24,840 nt of DNA from Basidiobolus meristosporus CBS 931.73 (taxonomy: Eukaryota; Basidiobolomycota; Basidiobolomycetes; Basidiobolales; Basidiobolaceae), in assembly GCA_002104905.1 (NCBI GenBank), contig MCFE01000940.1, forward strand, positions 1-24,840. Direction: 5' to 3'. Position 1 is the stretch's first letter. Each line of letters opens with the position of its first letter. The notes beneath the pieces were generated by a model, which saw only the letters and a list, made by a program, of their open reading frames with translations, was not told the origin of the DNA and ran no database searches. Shown here in pieces: positions 18,787-24,840 of the stretch. Both the position numbers and the translations under genes were made by a program.

Positions 18787-19323
18787 ATGTCTTTTGCAGC
18801 CACAGTTAAAAAAGCTGCCACTCGCAGCGGCCCTGCGCTTAGGCCGCGAAAGGCAGTCCTCACCATCGTAAGTATAGAGTAACTGAGCATGTTTTCGAAG
18901 GCTGTGGGCTTTGGCTTATCGAAACTTCTAGACACCCGCAGCTGTGGGCAGGATTAAGGAACTTTCTGAACAGTCTAGCAAAAAAGACAACGAGCCTCAT
19001 TGGTTGAAAATCGGAGTCAAGACAAAAGGCTGTTCTGGCTTGAGCTATTCCTTGAATTACACGACAAAGAAAGAGAAATTTGACGAAGTGGTCAAGCAGG
19101 ATGGTTCGCAGCTTTCAACTGACAACGATTTCCCCACGAATGGATACTAATGGACCATTCTTAATTTCATATAGATGTCACCGTGCTCATTGACTCAAAG
19201 GCACTGCTTTCCATTATCGGTTCTGAAATGGACTATGTCGAGGACAAGCTATCTTCGCAGTTTGTGTTCCACAATCCCAATGTCAAGGAAGCTTGTGGTT
19301 GTGGACAGAGTTTTATGGTCTAA
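18787..19323 (+). CDS. ISA1: Mitochondrial iron-sulfur cluster assembly protein Isa1/IscA (3 exons)
   Basis: Exons 18787-18867, 18932-19103 and 19175-19323; introns of 64 and 71 nt, the second with TACTAAT before ATATAG. The product is 133 residues. A-type Fe-S scaffold/carrier proteins mature [4Fe-4S] targets in the mitochondrial matrix. The three invariant cysteines are present: Cys61 in TKGCSGLSY, and Cys125 and Cys127 in the C-terminal ACGCGQSFMV. Other family blocks are LKIGVKTKGC, VLIDSKALLSIIGSEMDYV and FVFHNPN. The first 27 residues are basic and hydroxylated without acidic residues (KKAATRSGPALRPRK), as in a mitochondrial presequence. The second donor (G/GTTCGC) is non-ideal and makes a QDD junction where the family usually has QDG, so that junction is slightly uncertain. 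A poly(A) signal lies 76 bases after the stop. Confidence 0.93.
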
Positions 19324-19398
19324 TTTTGGATCACATAGTATACATTTTGTTTCCAACCATGCACATAGTTTTCCTCACAATTCATGTAATGCTCATAT

Positions 19399-19404
19399 AA
19401 TAAA
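19399..19404 (+). terminator. Poly(A) signal AATAAA of Isa1
   Basis: AATAAA on the + strand 76 bases after the Isa1 stop, in AT-rich 3' flank. Confidence 0.5.
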
Positions 19405-20285
19405 CAGATTCAACACATCCACGTACTGGGACACGCTGAGTAGGGGGATTGCTAAACGAGCAGATGGATAGTTGCTATTTTCAATTCAAGCTATAAATAA
19501 CCTCTGTATGCAAGTATTGGCAAGGCCGGTAAAACCTCTGGAGGTGCCCAACAGCGAGCATGCATATTAGGAAAGACTGGCGGAATAGCTCGTGCGCCCA
19601 AAAAGGGCATCGAGAGTTTGATCGAAAGAAGGGTTTTTTTAGGTTGTCACACGAGCTCCAACACATTATGTACGGAAGCTTGGACACGTTCCCCTTTCAA
19701 AGTGGTAAGACCAAAAGGCTGGGATATATCTGGCGATAGACTTGGCATCGATTTAAATGGCTGGGAATCACAATGACGATGTGTTACATATTTTGTCATG
19801 GATCAAGTTCCCATGCTTAAATACATCGAGTAAGTTCCGGGCTGAACTGTATTTTTCCCGAGAATAGTTTAATTCCTACTTTAAGGCCATCATCCCCAGG
19901 AACCCGCTTGGTAATACATGAGAAGGGTGCTCAGTGACTTGAATGCTCCGTTCGGCGGAATTTTCGGGACACCGAAGCACGAGTTCACCATGAGCCATTC
20001 GCCCTTTTCCACCGTTCGGTCATGCAGGTCATTTAAACAACAGTCCTACCGATAGCACTTAGCTCCAGCAATGACTTCTATCCGTTACAAGGATAATAGG
20101 AACGGTGATTTTTCAAATCCGGAAATTCTGGGATTTGTTGAACGGATGAACATGTTACCGATGTAAAAATCACTTATCCGGAATATTCCTCGCCTGTCGG
20201 TTCAACTGTCTGGATCTTCGGCGATAGCGTCCCGACAAGGTTTGCTGGGCCAGCGCGGGACAACGACGATTAGGTTCATGATCTT

Positions 20286-20291
20286 TTTATT
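20286..20291 (-). terminator. Poly(A) signal AATAAA of the WOPR gene
   Basis: AATAAA on the minus strand about 140 bases past the stop at 20429. Confidence 0.45.
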
Positions 20292-20428
20292 GAAACACTA
20301 TGTACAGAAAATTCGTTGACGTATGTATGTAGCAAAGATAAACAAGAAGGCGTGCATGCAAGTGTGGGTTGAAGAGTTGAGGTTCTATCGCTGCTCTAAT
20401 AAAACTACATTGCCAAGCATACGACCCC

Positions 20429-21379
20429 TCAGATGGTAAACATCGTGGAAAGATTGGCCAGCTGGCGTCGATCCTCACTGGTAGAATAATTGCGTGCTGG
20501 TACCACCAGAGGAGGAATTACTGGTTGAGATGAGTACATCGAGGTGGAACGAGCATCAGCCATACAGGCAAGACTAGGCAAGCGGGGGAGCTTGAGGGGG
20601 GGAAGGTCCAATTCATACTTCGATGCTACGTTCTGCTCCGAGTTGGGTGGACTGGGTAGGTACGAATCGGGGCCAGAATAAACAGGTAAGGGTTTGAATG
20701 AGTGTGCGGGAGTGGGTGGGGATTGTCGTCCCATTTTAGAAGGATGTCCCCAAGGCTCCAGTCGGCTAAGTGGGGACATCGTGCCATGTGAACCAAAGTT
20801 TTCAGGGTGTGTGAATCTAGCGTCTTCATGACGGCCAAAGAGATCCGTAGTCATATCTGGATACAACCCCTTTGGTATCCTAATGTGAGAGAAAGTGGAA
20901 TCGTAGGAAGGAACTTTCAACTGGCCAGAGGTAACATGGTCCTTGGTGTAGTAGCTGATCAAGTGCAGCTTGCGATGGTTCGAGGTGGTGACCGAGAGGG
21001 ATTGTTTGATCAACCCACTATCCTTGTAGGGGAACTCCATGTGTGAATTGTCGCGTTTTTCGCCAATGTCGCCCTCGATTATAGACAAAGGAGGAGATGG
21101 ATGATTCAACAAAGTTTTGTTATGTTTACGCTTGTTCTCCAGCTCGCGGTAGATCAGGAAGCTACCCAGAACACGCGATGGAGACCAGGCGCGACCGTCA
21201 GTCCAGCGGCGCATTCCGGATTCTTCTTCCTCCCAAACAAACACCGAGCCAGAGCGAACACTCTGGCGCTCTTTCTCGCTTAGACGTCGCTGAACGCGAT
21301 GTAGGTAGCCGAGACGACAGGACTCGATTACTAGCAAAGCATCGTGGACAGACTCAATGTAGCCGAAATATGTCTCCAT
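20429..21379 (-). CDS. WOPR-domain (Gti1/Pac2 family) transcription factor
   Basis: Intronless, 316 residues. The family (Wor1, Ryp1, Sge1, Gti1, Pac2) comprises fungal DNA-binding regulators of morphology, virulence or development. The bipartite WOPR domain is clear. WOPRa spans residues 1-80: TYFGYIESVHDALLVIESCR, then RRLSEKERQSVRSGSVFVWEE, ESGMRRWTDGRAWSPSR and FLIYREL. A spacer of only about 40 residues follows, then WOPRb at about 122-165: GLIKQSLSV, HLISYYTKDHV, SGQLKVPS. The C-terminal half is Pro/Ser-rich (QSPPTPAH, YLPSPPNSEQ, LPPLKLPRLPSL) and looks like a disordered activation region. The start at 21379 puts WOPRa at the extreme N-terminus, as in the family. A TATAAATT lies 106 bases upstream. 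Which process it controls cannot be read from the sequence. Confidence 0.95.
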   Translation of the reverse strand: METYFGYIESVHDALLVIESCRLGYLHRVQRRLSEKERQSVRSGSVFVWEEEESGMRRWTDGRAWSPSRVLGSFLIYRELENKRKHNKTLLNHPSPPLSIIEGDIGEKRDNSHMEFPYKDSGLIKQSLSVTTSNHRKLHLISYYTKDHVTSGQLKVPSYDSTFSHIRIPKGLYPDMTTDLFGRHEDARFTHPENFGSHGTMSPLSRLEPWGHPSKMGRQSPPTPAHSFKPLPVYSGPDSYLPSPPNSEQNVASKYELDLPPLKLPRLPSLACMADARSTSMYSSQPVIPPLVVPARNYSTSEDRRQLANLSTMFTI

Positions 21380-21484
21380 TATAGGGATTGATATGGAGTG
21401 ATACTATATCTGTACAATACTTGAAGGAAAGAGAGAGACCACCGCAGATACAAAATTGATGGCGACGTGTGGGAGAAAGAGGGG

Positions 21485-21492
21485 AATTTATA
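21485..21492 (-). promoter_or_regulatory. Candidate TATA box of the WOPR gene (TATAAATT)
   Basis: TATAAATT on the minus strand, 106 bases before the ATG at 21379, allowing a 5' UTR of roughly 75 bases. Confidence 0.4.
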
Positions 21493-21901
21493 CGCAACAG
21501 GGCTCAATTCTTGCGAATATATGACCGATCTCACCCACCACGCCCGCCTAAATTTTTCCTGCCACTGCTGCCATATCTGGTAATTTCCATCATTTGAGCT
21601 TAATTCCCCGAATTCAATACTGCTCGATATTGTGTAGTCGCCAGAGTGAAAAATTCCCAAATCGGGAAGACTGTGCTATGAATCTCTGTTCGAAGTAATT
21701 GTTTGCTCCGGTTACCAACCAAATGACGGACCGACAGGGGGAAAGTTCTGCCATTGATAGCTGGGCTTGGTTAACTCGATAGATGACGCACCTTCAAGTC
21801 TGCTTAAACTTATTATCCTCCGGATTCACTGTTGGCGGTCAAAGTCGGGGATTGACAAGGAGATATGCTGCTTATTGTCGGCCAGCGTCGTCCTTGGTGC
21901 T

Positions 21902-21977
21902 GCTGCTGGATATTGCCGGTTAGGGGATTCCTTCGCATTGTTGCTGGATATGGGCGGTCAGGGGATTTCTTGGTATT
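21902..21977. repeat. 38-bp tandem direct repeat, two copies
   Basis: Units 21902-21939 and 21940-21977 differ at about 7 of 38 positions and share TTGCTGGATAT, then CGGT(T/C)AGGGGATT. A looser third relative (GTTGGCGGTCAAAGTCGGGG) lies near 21831. Confidence 0.7.
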
Positions 21978-22060
21978 GCTGATTTGCGCCGCTTCTACAA
22001 TTTTGTAGCTGAAGCACGCTTTTTGGGATTGGACCACGGAAAAACAAACATTACTAACGC

Positions 22061-22432
22061 ATGTCGACATCCGTAGTTTCCAGAATGGCCACAACTAAAT
22101 CCGGCATCACCATTAAGCTAGTTCGAAATAGGAGGGTGCGGTCTCTGATGGAGGAACTTGCATTTTTTAAACAGCAACTATTAATATCTTATGTGATCTA
22201 CAGCCAACCCCAGCCGTTTATTGTTGCATGTAATGTGCTCATCTCACCTCTTCCTCAGATCTTGGTGGTTTTTGGGGTGGACCTACGGGCTGACTTTTAC
22301 CTTTGTGTATCGTTACTAATGGTTAATTGGGTTCTGATGATTGGCTTTGCCATGGAAAAGGTCATTACTAATTCCTTACCTGTTCACGAGGTATCATTCA
22401 CGAGGAATTCGAGGCCTCCATTATTGCCATGA
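22061..22432 (+). CDS. Doubtful ORF with divergent Pmp3/UPF0057-like membrane segment
   Basis: A 123-codon frame; the start could be 22061 or 22085. From about residue 64, LPQILVVFGVDLRADFYLC and then VSLLMVNWVLMIGFAMEKV align without gaps to the Pmp3/RCI2 fold (LPP..VFL..GCGADF..N..L...GW.PG..HA). The LP, ADF, Trp and Ala spacings match, but the hallmark GCG, the second Pro and the PG..HA residues are missing. Pmp3 proteins are tiny two-helix plasma-membrane proteins that affect membrane potential and salt tolerance. A strong acceptor-like CCTCTTCCTCAG (ending 22259) sits just before the segment, where an intron would fall after LPP, but I found no upstream exon ending in LPP. This could be a decayed copy, a gene with unseen exons, or chance. 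Confidence 0.3.
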   Translation: MSTSVVSRMATTKSGITIKLVRNRRVRSLMEELAFFKQQLLISYVIYSQPQPFIVACNVLISPLPQILVVFGVDLRADFYLCVSLLMVNWVLMIGFAMEKVITNSLPVHEVSFTRNSRPPLLP

Positions 22433-22624
22433 TAGAGGATTTGGGTTAGCAAGAGCATAAGCCAATTGGCAATCATTCATTTTCAGCCATGGTTCTTGGC
22501 AAAGAGTACGTGCGATCGCCAGAAAGAGCACGAAAGTAGAGATGTGTAATAGTAATGAAGAATCCCAAAACCACTGACCAAATCCCAAGACCCGCATTCT
22601 AATCACCACCCAAACCTATATCCC

Positions 22625-22660
22625 CTAGTGAAATCCTTAGTGAAATCCCTTGTGAAATCC
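22625..22660. repeat. 12-bp tandem repeat, three copies
   Basis: Three consecutive units ending in GTGAAATCC (22625-22636, 22637-22648, 22649-22660), differing at two or three starting bases. Confidence 0.85.
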
Positions 22661-23142
22661 CCACAGATGAATCACACGGCAAAATGAAATAATCATTACT
22701 ACACAGCCGAAAGGTTTGCCTTCAACTCATGACATCACGATGAAGTCACCCGGCCAAAATAGAAATAATGGATGATGCGGATAAGAGTAGAGGAATTATG
22801 AATCCCGCATCACAACCACATCACAGAGCGTTTCTTTTTGTAACTTTGATCAAATCAAACATGTCGCTAACCCATGATTAGATAACACTGATCAGGTGTA
22901 ACTCCCGGTAGCAACTCTATTTCCACCGCGATCGAGAAAAATATCATGATGGGCTACGCATTGATGATCTGCTAAACGTTGAAAAATCTTATTAAAGTAC
23001 GAGTATCTCTGTAGTGGTTGGCAACCCAACAACTAGAACATCCTGTTAACGATTATTAATACTCATATTCCTGATTGCTGTAAGATGCTCATTGCAAATC
23101 CCTTGCGCCACTCTTTTCCGGAACCATTCCTGTTCTACTTGA

Positions 23143-23148
23143 TTTATT
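23143..23148 (-). terminator. Poly(A) signal AATAAA of the oxysterol-binding protein gene
   Basis: AATAAA on the minus strand about 117 bases past the stop at 23265. Confidence 0.45.
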
Positions 23149-23264
23149 AAACGAGGTTTGAAAGTAGAATAAAATATCGATATTAATTTGCAATTCCGGG
23201 CACTGGACAGATTATAAAGTTCTGAATCAAATAGAATATGAGATTATGATACGGATATATTCTT

Positions 23265-24762
23265 CTAATGATTGTTTTGAAGATGGAGTGAGTTGTTGTA
23301 TACCCATGCGCCGATATCGCTCGAGCTGCCCTTGGTTTTGGACTGGAAGGTGTTCAGGTTTTCCTCCGCTGGGTCGTCCAAGAAATGGAACAGCTGTTGT
23401 TTCCATTCCTCTCCGCTGTCTGCACGCTCCTTGCGTAGAGCTCTTTGAGCGTTTTCGATATCACTCTTGAAGGTGTTGGCTGCTACGTAATCTTGCTTTT
23501 GGAGGGATTCCGTCACCTTGGACCATACCTTTCTGGATTCATTGTCCTTTTGTTCTTCCAGAGGGGCAACCTGTCGCTCAGCAGGTGGTGCAGCAGTGGC
23601 ATCGAAGAAGGTTTCTGACTTGTTTGTGGCATTGTTGGTAATGGTAGAGTCAGCCATCCATCTACCCGCAATGGTGTAGAGAATGTTTTCTGGGGCCTCC
23701 TTGTTGTAAATGTTCCCGGTGAACTTGTGATATTTACCACCAAACCAAGGCTTTCCGAGGAATTCAAATTCGGTTACTAACCCATTGGAACACTCAATAG
23801 TGGTGGTGCCAATAAGTTCAAGGAAGGGGCTTCCGGTGAAGAGGGATCTGATATAAAGATCTGGGTAGGTAACCACATACACCTCGTCATTCTTGGTGAG
23901 ACGAAGGGTGACTCTTCCGGTTTGAATAACCTATAGGAATACACATTTACATGTCAGTAATGATATGGCGCTGAAGAGAGCTAATGTGAATTACCTGGAT
24001 GGTAGTTCCCTTGAACTTGGATTTTTGACCACCTGTTACAGGTTGATATTTAGTACTTCCTATTGCGCAAAACCTGGGCGCGACATGCACTTACAATGTC
24101 CGTTGACGTATACCCCAGCCTTGGTATTCTCGACGTAAAATGCGGAGATGGGTGGGTGGTGGCTTACTAAGGGGTTGTTAGAGGACTCCCATATTTCGCA
24201 AGTCAGCTGCTTATTTACCTTGTTCGGCGAGAAGTCTGGTTTCGCCACAACCGTTGATATCATTCCATTTGCAAAGAAATTGCTCTCCTAGAATTGGGTT
24301 GTAAGGCTTCTTTTCGGAGGAGCCAACACATCTAGCATAGTAACTGCCATACAGAGTAGATGTGAACCAACGAGCAGCGGCAACCATGCGATCTAACGCG
24401 GTTGATCCAGGTTAGATGCAAAATAAAGCGACAATGGGAGGGTGAATGGAGTACCAGCTGGGGATTCGGGCTCAGAGATGGCGGCAAACAGCTCCGGATG
24501 ATCAGCCCAATAGCCACTGAATACAAGTTAGTTTGACGAACTACAGCTCATGATACTTGGACACAAAAACCAACCTGTATTCCAATAGAGATATGCCATT
24601 GAGTAAGAAGCAGGGCAGGTCAAAGCAGACAGGTCACCGGTAAACGAGGCAACATCCTTCAAGAATGAAGTGAACGAGCTCTTGTATTGAGGGGCGATGT
24701 CCACAGCAGTATCGTTGGCGTTTTCGGTGTTATTGGTTTTGTCACCATATTGATAGAGCACT
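23265..24762 (-). CDS. Osh4/Kes1-like oxysterol-binding protein, 5' end missing, apparent frameshift
   Basis: Exons (minus): 24762-24575, 24516-24455, 24392-24219, 24166-24095, 24032-23995, 23930-23265; about 400 codons here. A TTGTTCTTCAG acceptor before 24762 implies a further 5' exon, probably beyond the window edge. OSBP-related proteins exchange sterol and PI4P between membranes. Visible: the N-terminal lid-like block SSFTSFLKDVASFTGDLSAL, GYWADHPELF, KPYNPILGE, the signature EQVSHHPPISAFY (split by an intron inside the Val codon), NGHCGQKSKF, PFLELIGTTTIE, and C-terminal PLEEQ...ESRKVW. Length and lack of room for a PH domain fit the short Osh4-Osh7 type. Oddity: near 24609-24616 the frame of the lid block (ending ALTCPA) does not continue into the conserved FLLNGISLLEY, which lies one base out of phase; downstream introns fit only the latter frame. 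A one-base deletion, real or a sequence error, is the simplest reading. Confidence 0.9.
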
Positions 24763-24840
24763 CTGAAGAACAAAGAGGTAAGGAATGCGGAAGACTGCGC
24801 AACTGCACCCCTAGTTAAGAAAGGACCTTTGGGGGATGGA

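Larger units (their letters stand above)
19324..20428. other. Convergent 1.1-kb intergenic region
   Basis: It holds the 3' UTRs of Isa1 and of the WOPR gene. A 9-base inverted repeat, GTGATTTTT near 20105 and AAAAATCAC near 20165, could form a long-loop hairpin. An antisense frame (19481-19687) has no features. No RNA gene was recognised. Confidence 0.45.
21380..22060. other. WOPR promoter and intergenic region with 38-bp tandem repeat
   Basis: About 680 bases. The left part is the WOPR gene's 5' region. A diverged 38-bp direct repeat lies at 21902-21977. The string TTACTAAC (22051-22058) followed by CCGTAG (ending 22076) looks like an intron end, but no acceptable upstream exon was found. 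Confidence 0.45.
22433..23264. other. Intergenic region with 12-bp tandem repeat
   Basis: About 830 bases of AT-rich DNA with the 12-bp triplication at 22625-22660, a TGACATCA-like element near 22729, and the 3' UTR of the oxysterol-binding gene on the right. No gene is seen. Confidence 0.45.

Noticed and set aside
19175-19471. Frame starting at ATGTCACCG near the third Isa1 exon
   Set aside because: The same bases read in the spliced Isa1 frame give VLIDSKALLS and the CGCG end; the other frame is a shadow.
1-24840. tRNA, rRNA, snRNA genes and CRISPR arrays
   Set aside because: I looked for T-loop GTTCGA-type boxes, U2/U6-like strings and regularly spaced repeats; the few GTTCGA matches (for example near 12106, 14027, 22119) have no cloverleaf context.

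Overview
The window is nuclear DNA of a filamentous, probably early-diverging, fungus. Three things point there: spliceosomal genes with many short GT-AG introns (about 48-71 nt, one of 115) and TACTAAC/CTAAC-like branch sites; a WOPR (Gti1/Pac2) transcription factor, a fungus-only family; and a GDP-mannose 4,6-dehydratase, patchy in fungi and best known from Mucoromycota-type lineages. The exact lineage cannot be fixed from this sequence alone. There is no tRNA, rRNA, CRISPR array or intact transposon.

Layout, left to right: the 3' end of IMP dehydrogenase (+, 1-501); a family-16 (METTL21/EFM-like) protein methyltransferase (+, 820-1536); GDP-mannose 4,6-dehydratase (-, 1776-2957, 2 exons) divergent from a six-exon gene of unknown function (+, 3864-5297); a small single-pass membrane protein with PY motifs (-, 5669-6289); a relic reading frame broken only by TGA codons (-, 6850-7476); an intronless GT4 glycosyltransferase (-, 7807-9282); about 2.5 kb of AT-rich DNA without a convincing gene; a 13-exon USP8/Doa4-like deubiquitinase of 1230 residues (-, 11814-16262); a six-exon DEDDy 3'-5' exonuclease (-, 16620-18182) divergent from a three-exon mitochondrial Fe-S assembly protein Isa1/IscA (+, 18787-19323); about 1.1 kb without genes; the WOPR regulator (-, 20429-21379); a doubtful Pmp3-like membrane ORF (+, 22061-22432); and an Osh4/Kes1-like oxysterol-binding protein (-, 23265 to beyond 24762), which carries an apparent one-base frameshift in a conserved N-terminal segment.

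The genes are mostly independent housekeeping units, not an operon-like cluster. Two functional threads can be proposed. One is nucleotide-sugar and glycan work (GMD and the GT4 enzyme), with IMPDH feeding the GTP pool. The other is membrane and ubiquitin trafficking: a PY-motif membrane protein as a possible Rsp5/Nedd4 partner, a USP8/Doa4-like deubiquitinase, and an Osh4-like lipid transfer protein. Three promoters share the identical 10-base TATA element TATAAATATA. Exon models were built by hand from splice consensus plus continuity of family motifs; for the deubiquitinase, exonuclease, GMD and Isa1 the junctions are constrained on both sides and I regard them as reliable.
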